This document shows, one piece after another, positions 7,429 through 16,256 of a DNA stretch of 64,000 nucleotides (the stretch's first letter is position 1; each line of letters starts with the position of its first letter). Location of the stretch: assembly GCA_021324015.1 (NCBI GenBank), contig JAJPJX010000059.1, positions 1 to 64,000 on the forward strand. The letters run 5' to 3'. The notes beneath the pieces were generated by a model. The model made no database searches. It saw only the letters and a program-made list of their open reading frames with translations, and was not told the origin of the DNA. Both the position numbers and the translations under genes were made by a program. Origin of the DNA: Solibacteraceae bacterium. GTDB lineage: Bacteria; Acidobacteriota; Terriglobia; Bryobacterales; Bryobacteraceae.

Positions 7429-9600
7429 CTATTGCTCGGCCTGCAGTTCGATCGCGGCGGCGCGCCACGGTTCGGCTAGCGTTACCCGGAGGCCCTGTGC
7501 CGCCAGTTCCTGCTGCTGCATGACCGGGCCCGGTTTGCCGTCGATGCTCACGCGATACGCAGCGCCGGGTTCGAGCCCGTGCAGCCGCAAGAGCTCCTCC
7601 GCCCCGCTCTCGCCGAGGCGGTAAGCCATCACCACGCTGCGCTTGCGGTCCGGCGCCACGTACTGCAGCACCATCCACCCGGCGGGGTCCTGGTTGGCCG
7701 GCGGTGGCGTCAGGTGATACACATCCGCGCCCATGATGATCGGGCGCAGGCGCTTGTAGAGCGCGACGTTTTCCGCCGCACGCGTTTTCATCCCGGCATT
7801 CCAGTCGAAGACCCGGCTGGAGATGCCGTACTGGCCGTTCATCGGCACCCGGAACATAAAATCCCACCAGCCGGCCGGCTTCGACAGATCCACCTGACCC
7901 CGAGAGGTATCGCCCACCATCCAGTGATTGCAGACTTCCGGCGCGAACTCCATGGTGCAGCCGTATGCCAGTTGCACGGAAGGGAGCGGCTCCACCACGT
8001 CGGAGAGCCAGTTGGTGTGCGTGTGGCCCATGATCCCCAGATCGAAGCGCAGACCGCCGCTCGAGCAGTTCTCGATGAAAAGCTGCGGGTGGGCGGCGCG
8101 CACCTCGTCCAGCCACGCGTAGTAGTTCGCGATGTGGTCCGCCAGCACGTTGCCTGTGCGCGCGCGCCCGGGTGGATCGAACTCATCGCCAATATCGATG
8201 TTGTAGTCGATCTTCATCCACTCGAGTTGGTAGTCCCGCACCAGCCGGTCCACCACCGCGTGGGCCCATTGGCGCACCTCGGGCTTGGCGAAGTTGAGCA
8301 TGTATCGCACTCCGCGCCGGATCGGCTGGCCGTTGTAGCTCAGACACCAGCCGGGATGCTCGCGGAACATCTGAGACTCGGCGCCCAGGTTTTCGATCTC
8401 CACCCAGATGCCGAACTTCATACCCCGGCTGCGCACATGTCTGGCCAGCTCTTCGAGACCGTTCGGAAACGCGACCGGGTCGGCCTGGTAATCGCCCAGT
8501 TCGCTGGACCAGTTCTTCTTGTTGTACCAGCCGGAGTCGAGGACGAACACTTCCGCGCCGATCTCGGACGCCATATCGGCGCATTTCTTCATGTCTTCGA
8601 CACTCATCTTTCCGGGGAACGGATACCACGAGTTGAACTGCACCAGCCGCGGCTCGTTGTTCGGCGTCCGCGGGAAGACGTAGGCGCGCTGATACCGGTG
8701 CATCTGGTTTGCGGCGTCGTCCAGATCGCCGGCCGAAGCCGTGAAGGCCACTTCGGGCAATTGCCGCGACGCGCCGGCGGGCAGCGCCAGCGCGCCTTCA
8801 AAGTCGTTCAGGGTTCCCAACGAGGCGTCCAGTTCCACCTCTCCCAGGCGCGTCTGGGCGGAACCGGGCGTCTTCTCGAAACGCATCTGCCAGTTCCCGG
8901 AGTAGGCCAGTTGTGCCAGGTAACGCACGCCGAGAGTGTTGTTGCGCAGGGCGAACCAGGGCGAATACAGGCTGGTGGACCGCCCTCGACTGGAGACGAT
9001 GGACCGTCTCCCGGCGCCCAGTTTCTCGGTGGCGAGTTGTCGCTCCTGTCCCCACCCGCCCCACAGATAGGTGAGTTCGTAGTCGCCCGGCGGCAACAGC
9101 AGCGCCAGTTCCGGCAGCGATTCCACGTACATCGTTTCGGAACCGGCGTTGGAGAGCGTCAGCCGCCGGGTAATGACGCCGGTCTCCCCCCACGTTACAT
9201 AGCGCGCCTCGATTCGCAGCGGAATCCGGCGATGCCGGTACACCAGCGCCAGCGCGCTGGTCCCTGGTTTCCAGGTGCCGGTCTCATGCGCGACGAGTTC
9301 GAGTTCCTCCGGGGCGATCGCCTGCCCGTCCACCCGGCCCGCAATGTCGGACGGAGTGTAGGCGGCTCCGCGGCGGGGAGCCTCCCGTTTCCAGTCCGCC
9401 ATCCCGGCGGGTCCGAAATATTCCAGGCGAACCGATTGTTTCTCCTGCCGGAGGCGATATTCTACCGGTCCGGTGGTGAGTTTCCAGGTCTGCTGTGAGT
9501 TGTCGTATTGGATCTCCGCGGTCAGCGCCGCCGGTCCCGCGAGCGTGGCCGCCATGCCTGCCAGCACGGCCAGCCGCCGGGAACAAAGTCGGTGTCTCAT
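7429..9600 (-). CDS. GH36 alpha-galactosidase, exported
   Basis: 723 residues with a signal peptide ending near Ala28. N-terminal beta-sandwich domain (about 30-300), then the TIM barrel. The nucleophile is Asp465 in WMKIDYN, the substrate-binding signature ENCSSGGLRFD lies at 510-520, and the acid/base is Asp534 in NWLSDVVE. Length agrees with bacterial GH36 enzymes. It releases alpha-1,6-galactose from raffinose-type sugars, galactomannan or galactosyl glycerides. The gene follows the TonB receptor by 27 bases and is followed by a second, unrelated alpha-galactosidase (GH27), so the two probably share one substrate class with complementary linkage or size preference. No clear Shine-Dalgarno; a hairpin stands directly in front of the start. 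Confidence 0.93.
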   Translation of the reverse strand: MRHRLCSRRLAVLAGMAATLAGPAALTAEIQYDNSQQTWKLTTGPVEYRLRQEKQSVRLEYFGPAGMADWKREAPRRGAAYTPSDIAGRVDGQAIAPEELELVAHETGTWKPGTSALALVYRHRRIPLRIEARYVTWGETGVITRRLTLSNAGSETMYVESLPELALLLPPGDYELTYLWGGWGQERQLATEKLGAGRRSIVSSRGRSTSLYSPWFALRNNTLGVRYLAQLAYSGNWQMRFEKTPGSAQTRLGEVELDASLGTLNDFEGALALPAGASRQLPEVAFTASAGDLDDAANQMHRYQRAYVFPRTPNNEPRLVQFNSWYPFPGKMSVEDMKKCADMASEIGAEVFVLDSGWYNKKNWSSELGDYQADPVAFPNGLEELARHVRSRGMKFGIWVEIENLGAESQMFREHPGWCLSYNGQPIRRGVRYMLNFAKPEVRQWAHAVVDRLVRDYQLEWMKIDYNIDIGDEFDPPGRARTGNVLADHIANYYAWLDEVRAAHPQLFIENCSSGGLRFDLGIMGHTHTNWLSDVVEPLPSVQLAYGCTMEFAPEVCNHWMVGDTSRGQVDLSKPAGWWDFMFRVPMNGQYGISSRVFDWNAGMKTRAAENVALYKRLRPIIMGADVYHLTPPPANQDPAGWMVLQYVAPDRKRSVVMAYRLGESGAEELLRLHGLEPGAAYRVSIDGKPGPVMQQQELAAQGLRVTLAEPWRAAAIELQAEQ

Positions 9601-9609
9601 GTCGCGTGA

Positions 9610-9625
9610 CCGCCTTGTGAGGCGG
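9610..9625 (-). other. hairpin between TonB receptor and GH36
   Basis: CCGCC, six bases, GGCGG fills most of the 27-base gap between the receptor stop (9628) and the GH36 ATG (9600). It could attenuate or stabilise the message at the junction and lower expression of the enzymes relative to the receptor or the reverse. Too short and without a T-tract to be called a terminator. Confidence 0.4.
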
Positions 9626-9627
9626 CT

Positions 9628-12600
9628 TCAGAATGCGAACTTCAGTCCGAACTCGATCACCCGCGGCGAGTTGCTCATGCTGGTGATCCTGCCGAAGGTC
9701 GAGTTCAGCACGGTGGTGTTCGGGTTTCCCAGGTTGGGATGATTCAGCAGATTGTAGAAAGAGGAGCGGAACTCCACCCGCTTGCTCTCCATAATGTAGA
9801 AATTCTTCACGGCGGCCATATCGATGTTCCAGCTTCCCGGCCCGTAGAGCCAGTCGATCCCGGTCTGCCCGAACGTGCCGACGGCATTCTGCACGAACGC
9901 GGCAGTGTTGAACCACTGCGCCATGCGGTCCTGCTTGCTGCGGCCGCCCGGCAGGCGCCAGTCGGCCACCATGTCCGCCGTGTCCGCGCCGATGCCGGTC
10001 AGCGAGTTGTCGCGCCCCGACCGCACGGTCAGCGGCGCCCCCGTGACGGCGTTGACGATCCCACTCAACTGCCACCCGCCCACGAGCAGTCGCTGCCAGC
10101 CGGGCGAACCCTGCTTGCCCCAAGGCATATCCCACAACGCGGAAGTGATGAAGTTGTGGCGGCGGTCGAGGCCCAGCGGGCCGTAGTCCAGCCGGTAGTT
10201 AAACGGATCGCGCGGGCCGTTGCTGCCTTCGCCGCCGGCGGAGGCGCCCGCGATCCCCAGCGCCTTCGAGAATGTGTACGAGCCCAGAATGGTGAAGCCC
10301 TGCGAATAGCGCTTGTTGAACACGATCTGCGCGCTGTTGTAGTTGGCGCTCAGGTTGCTCAGGAAGTTGTTGATCAAACCGATCTGCGGATACAGCCGCC
10401 GCGACTGCGTATTGCCGATGGTGGACTGCCCCGGGATGTACCGCGCCGGGTTGGCCTCTGCCGAAGTGCTCATGTGCGAGCTCGAGCTGCCCACATAGTT
10501 CAGTTCCACTGCCGCGTCGGTTCCCACGGCGCGCTGGATGGAGAGGCTCCACTGGTAGTCGGATTGCGTTTTGAACGGCAGGCCGAAAGTAGTTTCATTG
10601 GCGGTGGGCACGAAATCCGCCTGCTTGAGGGCATTCAGGTCGCCGGCATTCGGACGCGGGAACGGGCTCACGCCATTGAACGGAGCGCCCGCGAAGATGT
10701 TGTAGGCGTCCGCCCCGTACACCGTTAGATCCGTGGTGAACGGCTGGATCAGGGTGAAGCGGTTCAGGCTGATGCCCCGGGTGAGCGGCACATAGAACAC
10801 CCCGAAACCGGCGCGCACTGAGGTCTTGCCATCCCCCTGCACGTCCCAGGCCAGCCCCACGCGCGGCGCGAAGTTGTTCTTCCGGCTGCCCACGATGCTG
10901 GAGGCCACGCCAGCGTCGCCCGGAAACAGCAGCCCCGGCGCCGCCTTGGGCATGAACGTCGACTGTTTTCCCGGCGCCAGCAGCATCAACTGGCTGTTCT
11001 CGGACACATAGCCGAAATACGGCTCCCAGCGCAGCCCCAGGTTTACCGTCAGTCTGCGGCTGACCTTCAGATCGTCCTGCAAGAAGAAACTGGGCAGGTT
11101 CTGCCGCAACCGCGACGTCAGGCCGGTCACCTGGCGGTAATTGTCAAACTTCCCCAGCAGCATGTCGGCCGCGGCGTTCCCCGAGAAGGCCCCCGAAAAG
11201 ACCATGTTGCCGCCGGTCAGCCAGTTCTGCAGTTCGTTCACGCGGTTATGGTACACCTCGAAGCCAAAGGCCACGCTATGCCGCCCTTTGATCCAGGACA
11301 GGGTGTCGGTGACGTGGTGCGTGGGCATGATGTCGCGCGTCGGATACCCGGTGTCCGCGGAGACGAAACCCGAGATATTCAGGATGGATTGCGCCGTCAG
11401 TCCGTAGCCCGTGTTCATATTCGCCAGGCTGATTGGCAGGCCCAGTCCCGTCAGCGAGAAGTCCTTCCTGGCCAGCATTCCAAAGGTGCTCCGCACGTAC
11501 GTGAAGCGGAATGTGTTGATGAGCGTCGGCGAGAACAGGTGGTCCTCGCCCGCGGTCCAGTTCTGGAACCGGGTCGGCAGGTCGGTGAGCCAGTCCGGGC
11601 CCACGTTGCTGGCCTGACCCACCTGCGGGACGTCATTGTAGAAGTAGCGGAAGGTAATCTTGTCGCTGTCGCGCACCGAGTAGTCGATCTTCGCGATCAA
11701 CTGGTTCTGGTCCAGTTTCTGCCCCACCGGAGCGAATTGGAAAAAATCCCCGGCGTTCGGCGCCGGCAGATACTCATTCACGAACTTGCTGGCGTACGGC
11801 CGGATCCGCGAGGCGGGAATGATGTTGCCGGGAAAGGCCATGCCCGGATTGTCCGGATCGTTGAGCGGCTTGCTCTGTGCTGAAAAGTTGCCCGCGCGCT
11901 CGTTGGCGTTGAGCGTGCGGTAGCGCACGTCGCCCGGTGTTCCACGGGCCTTGGTTCCCTGGTAGCTGGCGAAGAAAAACAACTTGTTCCGGGCGATGGG
12001 TCCGCCGATGGTGCCCACGTACTGATTGCGCTTGAATTCCGAGCGTTTCGCCGAAAAGAACGGCCGCGAATCCAACTTCGTGTTCCGCAGGAACTCGAAC
12101 AGCGTGCCATGGAACTCGTTCGTGCCGGAACGTGTGACCGCCGTCACCGCTGAAGATCCGCGCCCGAACGCGGCGCTGTAATTGCGCGAGGTGGCGGAAA
12201 ATTCCTGCAGCGCGTCGGGATTTGGATATTCGTTGGCGATGGCGTAGAACGGATTCATATTGTTGCCGCCGTCCAGCGAAAAGTTCATGTCGATGTTTCG
12301 CCCCCCGGAGGTACTGAAGGTGGTTTGTGTCGCACCCATTTGCCCGGCCGTGCCCGCCGAAACCACGCCCGGCAGCAGCGCCACCAGTTGCAGCGCGTTG
12401 CGTCCGTTCAGCGGCAACTGTTCGATGCGCTTGCTGTCCACAAGCTGTGACACCGAACTCGTCGAAGTGGTCACCGGCGGCGGGCTGGCATGCACCTCGA
12501 TGCTTTCCGATACGCTGCCGATTTCGAGGGTGGGGTGGACCGTCATCTGCTGGCCCACGGTAAGCACAACGGGTCCGATTACCAGTTCGCGGAACCCCTG

Positions 12601-12852
12601 CGCCGTCACCTTGATGGTGTACTCCCCACGGGACAAGTCCGGAAAATTGAAATACCCTTGCTCGGAACTCTCCCCGTGCCGGGTACCCCCGGTCTGCGTG
12701 TTCGTGAGTACCAGCGATGCGCCCGGAATAGCCGCTTGAGTGGCATCCACCACAGTTCCGTTGATGGACCCGGTCACTTGTGCTTGGGCCTGCCGCGGGG
12801 CAAATGCCATCCCCGCCAGCGCCAGGCCCAGCAGTGAAACAGACCAACGCAT
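9628..12852 (-). CDS. TonB-dependent outer-membrane receptor, Oar-like
   Basis: 1074 residues. Signal peptide to about Ala24 (ending QAQA), a carboxypeptidase-regulatory-like beta-sandwich at about 26-110 (GTVVDATQAAIPGASLVL), a plug with the conserved RIEQLPLNGRN segment near 145, and a long beta-barrel closing with LKFAF, the aromatic end recognised by the barrel assembly machinery. The Acidobacteriota have many paralogues of this Oar/SusC-related type; they import large glycan fragments through the outer membrane with energy from TonB. ATG preceded by AAGGAGA. It heads a same-strand run with GH36 and GH27, so alpha-galactosides are the likely cargo (inference). A strong promoter lies about 130 bases upstream. 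No SusD partner is present. Confidence 0.93.
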   Translation of the reverse strand: MRWSVSLLGLALAGMAFAPRQAQAQVTGSINGTVVDATQAAIPGASLVLTNTQTGGTRHGESSEQGYFNFPDLSRGEYTIKVTAQGFRELVIGPVVLTVGQQMTVHPTLEIGSVSESIEVHASPPPVTTSTSSVSQLVDSKRIEQLPLNGRNALQLVALLPGVVSAGTAGQMGATQTTFSTSGGRNIDMNFSLDGGNNMNPFYAIANEYPNPDALQEFSATSRNYSAAFGRGSSAVTAVTRSGTNEFHGTLFEFLRNTKLDSRPFFSAKRSEFKRNQYVGTIGGPIARNKLFFFASYQGTKARGTPGDVRYRTLNANERAGNFSAQSKPLNDPDNPGMAFPGNIIPASRIRPYASKFVNEYLPAPNAGDFFQFAPVGQKLDQNQLIAKIDYSVRDSDKITFRYFYNDVPQVGQASNVGPDWLTDLPTRFQNWTAGEDHLFSPTLINTFRFTYVRSTFGMLARKDFSLTGLGLPISLANMNTGYGLTAQSILNISGFVSADTGYPTRDIMPTHHVTDTLSWIKGRHSVAFGFEVYHNRVNELQNWLTGGNMVFSGAFSGNAAADMLLGKFDNYRQVTGLTSRLRQNLPSFFLQDDLKVSRRLTVNLGLRWEPYFGYVSENSQLMLLAPGKQSTFMPKAAPGLLFPGDAGVASSIVGSRKNNFAPRVGLAWDVQGDGKTSVRAGFGVFYVPLTRGISLNRFTLIQPFTTDLTVYGADAYNIFAGAPFNGVSPFPRPNAGDLNALKQADFVPTANETTFGLPFKTQSDYQWSLSIQRAVGTDAAVELNYVGSSSSHMSTSAEANPARYIPGQSTIGNTQSRRLYPQIGLINNFLSNLSANYNSAQIVFNKRYSQGFTILGSYTFSKALGIAGASAGGEGSNGPRDPFNYRLDYGPLGLDRRHNFITSALWDMPWGKQGSPGWQRLLVGGWQLSGIVNAVTGAPLTVRSGRDNSLTGIGADTADMVADWRLPGGRSKQDRMAQWFNTAAFVQNAVGTFGQTGIDWLYGPGSWNIDMAAVKNFYIMESKRVEFRSSFYNLLNHPNLGNPNTTVLNSTFGRITSMSNSPRVIEFGLKFAF

Positions 12853-12985
12853 GGCAATCTCCTTTCAAGTGTCACGTGGTCTGGAGGAAAAAAGGAATGA
12901 AATGCCTCGCCTGCCCCCGGAGATTTCCCCATCCCCGCACCCGCGACATTCCTCAGTCCCGTTTGGAAATAGCTGGACGATTTTC

Positions 12986-13014
12986 AGTATGTTCCAGGGC
13001 ATTTCTGATGTCAA
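12986..13014 (-). promoter_or_regulatory. sigma-70-like promoter of the TonB receptor operon
   Basis: Minus strand: consensus TTGACA (13009-13014), 17 bases, CATACT (12986-12991). Predicted start near 12979, leaving a leader of about 125 bases before the receptor ATG. Confidence 0.6.
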
Positions 13015-13056
13015 GACTTAATGAATATCTTTGTCTGAAATGAAATTGTTGTGGAA

Positions 13057-13086
13057 TTGACACCGGCGGCGGGTTTGCCGCATAAT
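13057..13086 (+). promoter_or_regulatory. sigma-70-like promoter of the sugar-isomerase-like gene
   Basis: Plus strand: consensus TTGACA (13057-13062), 18 bases, CATAAT (13081-13086). It faces away from the receptor promoter; only 42 bases separate the two -35 boxes, room for a shared regulator site. Confidence 0.6.
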
Positions 13087-13141
13087 CGCCAGGGGAGCAG
13101 AAAGAGATATTGATATCTGAAATATGGCGTAAGGAGCGAAG

Positions 13142-14542
13142 ATGCCGAAAACCACGTGCCCGATGACACGGCGGCAGTTTGCGATTTCGCTGTGCGGCAT
13201 TCCCTTGTCGGTCCCGCTGGCGGCCGCGGAATGGGAGTCCATGCCCTGGAACGAACCGGCCACCGTGGCGAAGGTCTATCTGGCCGGCAAGCCCGTCTGG
13301 CCCAAGCCCACTCTCGACGTGGCGCGGGAGATCGCCGAGATCGAAGCCCGGCTCGGCGAGGTGGCGCGCAAGCACGCCAGCAACGTGCGCTTCGTGGGCG
13401 GCGAGACCATCGCCACCCCGGAAGAGGTGCGTCCCTGGCTCTCCAAAATCGGCGATATCGATGGCGTGCTCATGGTGCCTATCACCCAGCCGACACCTCC
13501 GCTGCGCGCGCTCGTGGACAACCTCACCGTGCCGGGGCTTTTCTTCTCTCGCCCCTACGCCACGCACGCCTGGTCGGGCATCGCCGAAATGCGGAAGAGC
13601 GGCCGCAAGCTCGACGTGGTGGCAAGCTCCAGCTACGGCGATCTGGACCCCTACCTGCGCGCTTTCCGCACCGTCCACCATCTGCGCGCCAGCAAGGTCC
13701 TGGTCGGCGCCGAGCCTCCTGGCGCCCGGCAGGCTACCGCGGACGCTTTCCACAAACACCTCGGAACCACCTTCCAATTCGTCAGCGCTCGCGAGTTCCA
13801 GGCGGCCTTCGACGCCATCGAGGAACGCCAGGCGCAAAAGGAGGCCGAAGAATTCGTGCACGGCGCCCTGCGGGTGGTGGAGCCCTCGCCTCAGGAGATC
13901 CGCAAGGGCCTGCGTTTTTACCTCGCTTTGCAGGACATGCTCAAGCGGGAGCGGGCCAATGCCGTCACCATCGACTGCTTCGGCAGCCTGGCCGCCAATA
14001 CGCTCCCCGGCTATCCCTGCATCGCCTGGTCCAAGTTCAACGATGCCGGCCTCTACGGCGTCTGCGAGGCGGATCTCGCTTCCACCATGACCCAGATGCT
14101 GGTCACCTCCTACTCGGAAATGCCCGGTTTCGTCTCGGACCCGGTTTTCGACGTCAGCCGGAACGAGGTCATCCATGCCCACTGTGTATCCGCCACCCGG
14201 ATGAAGGGGCTTCACTGGCCGTCCTCGCCTTACATCATCCGCAATCACCTGGAAACCAACGAGGGCGCCGTCCTTCAGGTGCTCATGCCGGCCGGGGAAA
14301 CGGTGACGGTGGCGCGTTTCAGCAGCCCCAACAGGTTTCTCGTGTCCACGGCGGAAGTCACCGGCCCGGTGGATAGCGACCGCGGCTGCCGCAGCCAGAT
14401 CCGCACCCGCGTGACCGACGCCGAAAAGTGGCTACAAAACTACACCGCCGGCCTGCACCGCGTGGTGTTCTATGGCGACCACGTGCGGTCCATCGAACGC
14501 ATGGGCCGCCTCATGGGCTTCGAAGTCGTCAAAGAGATCTGA
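13142..14542 (+). CDS. Tat-exported L-fucose/arabinose isomerase-like protein
   Basis: 466 residues. The N-terminus has a twin-arginine motif (TRRQF, residues 9-13) followed by a hydrophobic stretch and AAA, so export by Tat in folded form is likely. The C-terminal half resembles the L-fucose isomerase fold family: VTIDCFGSLAANTLPGYPC and a downstream CEADLASTMTQML segment with the conserved Glu and Asp expected to bind a divalent metal. Cytosolic fucose isomerase has no signal peptide and is longer. Substrate unknown; aldose-ketose isomerisation in the periplasm is inference. It is transcribed away from the alpha-galactosidase operon from a strong promoter. A paired repeat hairpin separates it from the convergent next gene. 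Confidence 0.7.
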   Translation: MPKTTCPMTRRQFAISLCGIPLSVPLAAAEWESMPWNEPATVAKVYLAGKPVWPKPTLDVAREIAEIEARLGEVARKHASNVRFVGGETIATPEEVRPWLSKIGDIDGVLMVPITQPTPPLRALVDNLTVPGLFFSRPYATHAWSGIAEMRKSGRKLDVVASSSYGDLDPYLRAFRTVHHLRASKVLVGAEPPGARQATADAFHKHLGTTFQFVSAREFQAAFDAIEERQAQKEAEEFVHGALRVVEPSPQEIRKGLRFYLALQDMLKRERANAVTIDCFGSLAANTLPGYPCIAWSKFNDAGLYGVCEADLASTMTQMLVTSYSEMPGFVSDPVFDVSRNEVIHAHCVSATRMKGLHWPSSPYIIRNHLETNEGAVLQVLMPAGETVTVARFSSPNRFLVSTAEVTGPVDSDRGCRSQIRTRVTDAEKWLQNYTAGLHRVVFYGDHVRSIERMGRLMGFEVVKEI

Positions 14543-14556
14543 CCAAGGGACATTGA

Positions 14557-14617
14557 GTCAGGAGCCAGAAGTCAGGAGAGCACCATCCATTCTGTCTCCT
14601 GCCTCCTGTCTCCTGTC
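14557..14617. terminator. imperfect hairpin of CAGGAG/CTCCTG repeats between convergent genes
   Basis: Left arm 14557-14579 (GTCAGGAG, CCAGAA, GTCAGGAGA) is nearly the reverse complement of right arm 14595-14617 (TCTCCTG, CCTCCTG, TCTCCTGTC). It fills the gap between two genes that end towards each other and would act as a bidirectional terminator. A single-arm relative (CCTAACTCCTGACTCCC) occupies the convergent gap at 18337-18358. Confidence 0.5.
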
Positions 14618-14620
14618 TGC

Positions 14621-15436
14621 TTACAAAAGGAACGAGCGCAAAAACCGGGCGCCGCGCGGGATGGCCGCCATCGCGTCCTCCTGGCCTTCATATACCAGGC
14701 TGATGAAGCCGTTGTAGTGCACGCCGTGCAGGATGTTGAAGACCCGCCGATAGTCGATCCACTTTTCGCGGCCGTTGGCGTCCAGATCGTACAGCTTCGC
14801 CCGCACAAACTGCGTCAACGGGGCTACCTGCTCGATGCTGTGATAGTAATCCGCGTACGTGAGTCCGGCAATGCGCGGGCCGTTGGGCCCGTCCCGGCCA
14901 GCGAAATGCCCGGTATCCAGCAGAAGCGTGAAGTTGGGATGGTGGACCTCCCGGTAGAAGCGCAGCATGTCGTCTCCGGTGCTCGTCAGGCCGCTGTGGT
15001 TTTGCAGGGCCACCGGCATGCCCAGTCCGGCGCCGATCTCGGCGGTCCGCCGCAGCGCGTCCACGCCGCGCCGGAAGGCTTCTTCGCGCTGTGCCTCCGA
15101 GGGCGCCGAGCCGACGAACACGCGCAGCAGCGGGGCGCCCAGAAACATCCCCACCTCCATGGCCTCCCGCGCCTTCTCGATCTCCCCGGGAATGGCCTCG
15201 GCCGAGCGCCCGAATTCCGTCGTCACGCAGGCCGAGGATATCGTCAGCCCCCGGTCCAGGCATTTCCGGCGAATTTCCTTCAGGTGACTCCGCTCCGTGC
15301 CGCCCAGGTTGCGCACGTGCAGATCGACGCCATCCAGGTTCAAGGCCCGGCAGGTGTCCAGAAAGCGGAAGATGTCCATCTGGCCCGAGTTGAACTGCTT
15401 ACCATAGCTCAATGTGAGGCAACTCAACCGCATCAT
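14621..15436 (-). CDS. sugar phosphate isomerase/epimerase family protein
   Basis: 271 residues, xylose-isomerase-like TIM barrel (AP endonuclease 2 family). Visible landmarks are the N-terminal strand LSCLTLSYG, LDGVDLHVRN near 35-45, VALQNHSG near 143, and LLLDTGHFAG near 170, where acidic and His residues bind the metal. No signal peptide, so cytoplasmic. These proteins isomerise or epimerise ketoses, inosose derivatives or related sugars; the substrate cannot be read from the sequence. It lies 36 bases after an SDR on the same strand, with which it may form a sugar-oxidising pair. ATG at 15436; an in-frame second ATG follows at once. Confidence 0.8.
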   Translation of the reverse strand: MMRLSCLTLSYGKQFNSGQMDIFRFLDTCRALNLDGVDLHVRNLGGTERSHLKEIRRKCLDRGLTISSACVTTEFGRSAEAIPGEIEKAREAMEVGMFLGAPLLRVFVGSAPSEAQREEAFRRGVDALRRTAEIGAGLGMPVALQNHSGLTSTGDDMLRFYREVHHPNFTLLLDTGHFAGRDGPNGPRIAGLTYADYYHSIEQVAPLTQFVRAKLYDLDANGREKWIDYRRVFNILHGVHYNGFISLVYEGQEDAMAAIPRGARFLRSFLL

Positions 15437-15472
15437 AGGCCCAAAGCATACTCCATTTCCGGGCTTACCGGC

Positions 15473-16201
15473 TTACAAATACGTCGGGACGATGGTCATC
15501 TCCGTGATCACCGCCCGGGGAGGCAGCTTGGCCGCCGCCACGATGGCCTCCGCCACGTCTTCCGGCCGCAAAGCCTTGGCCAGCGTGGCCGAGTCCGGCT
15601 TGACCGGTCGTTTATCCAGGATCTCGGTGTCCACGAGTCCCGGACAGACCACACAGGTGCGAATGCCGTTCTCCTTCTCCTCCACCCGGATGGCATGCGC
15701 CAGGCCCAGCATGCCTCGCTTGGACGCCTGGTAGGCCGCCCCGGAGACATCCGGCGTGTGGCCGGAGACCGAAGAGACGTACACCAGCAGGCCGTGTCCG
15801 GCGGCACGCATGGCCGGCAGCACGGCCTGCGTGATGTAGTAGGCGCCGTTGAGGTTGACCGCGATCAGTTCGTCCCAGATGGGGGGCCGCAGCCGCTTCA
15901 TGGCCCGGTCCGGCGTGTTCGTCCCGGTGGCGTAAACCAGGATGTCGATGGGGCCGAGTTCCGCCACGGTGGCCTGCGCCAGTTGCTCCATCTCGGATAG
16001 CACGCCGGCGTCCGCCGCATGGATGGCGATCGGATGCCCCTCGGCACTCAATGCCGCCCGGAGCTCTTCTAATCGCTCGTTCCGCCGCGCGGACGCCATG
16101 ACCCGCGCGCCCTCCCGCGCCAGCAGCTTTGCGGAGGCCCGCCCGATTCCGCTGGATGCGCCCACCACCAGCACGACCTGGTCTTGCAGGGAAACAGACA
16201 T
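15473..16201 (-). CDS. SDR-family NAD(P)-dependent oxidoreductase
   Basis: 242 residues; start at 16201 (MSVSLQDQ), because the frame upstream of it runs through the reverse of other sequence. Cofactor motif VGASSGIG near residue 13, a serine in VSSVSG, and the catalytic YQASK. Classical short-chain dehydrogenase length. The glycine motif followed by Arg residues (ASARR) hints at NADP preference. The substrate is unknown; its downstream neighbour, a sugar phosphate isomerase/epimerase, suggests a sugar or polyol. No clear Shine-Dalgarno sequence was found. Confidence 0.88.
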   Translation of the reverse strand: MSVSLQDQVVLVVGASSGIGRASAKLLAREGARVMASARRNERLEELRAALSAEGHPIAIHAADAGVLSEMEQLAQATVAELGPIDILVYATGTNTPDRAMKRLRPPIWDELIAVNLNGAYYITQAVLPAMRAAGHGLLVYVSSVSGHTPDVSGAAYQASKRGMLGLAHAIRVEEKENGIRTCVVCPGLVDTEILDKRPVKPDSATLAKALRPEDVAEAIVAAAKLPPRAVITEMTIVPTYL

Positions 16202-16256
16202 GCAGCCGGTAGTGTACTGGATTTGCGGCCGGCGCTTCCACACCCCGGCGCTGCGC

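Noticed and set aside
7379-8116. N-terminal extension of the GH27 frame
   Set aside because: It runs antisense-frame through the GH36 coding region; the real start at 7378 has a ribosome site and a signal peptide.
7579-9498. 639-codon open frame opposite the GH36 gene
   Set aside because: High GC at third positions opens the opposite strand; no motif, start site or composition of a real protein.
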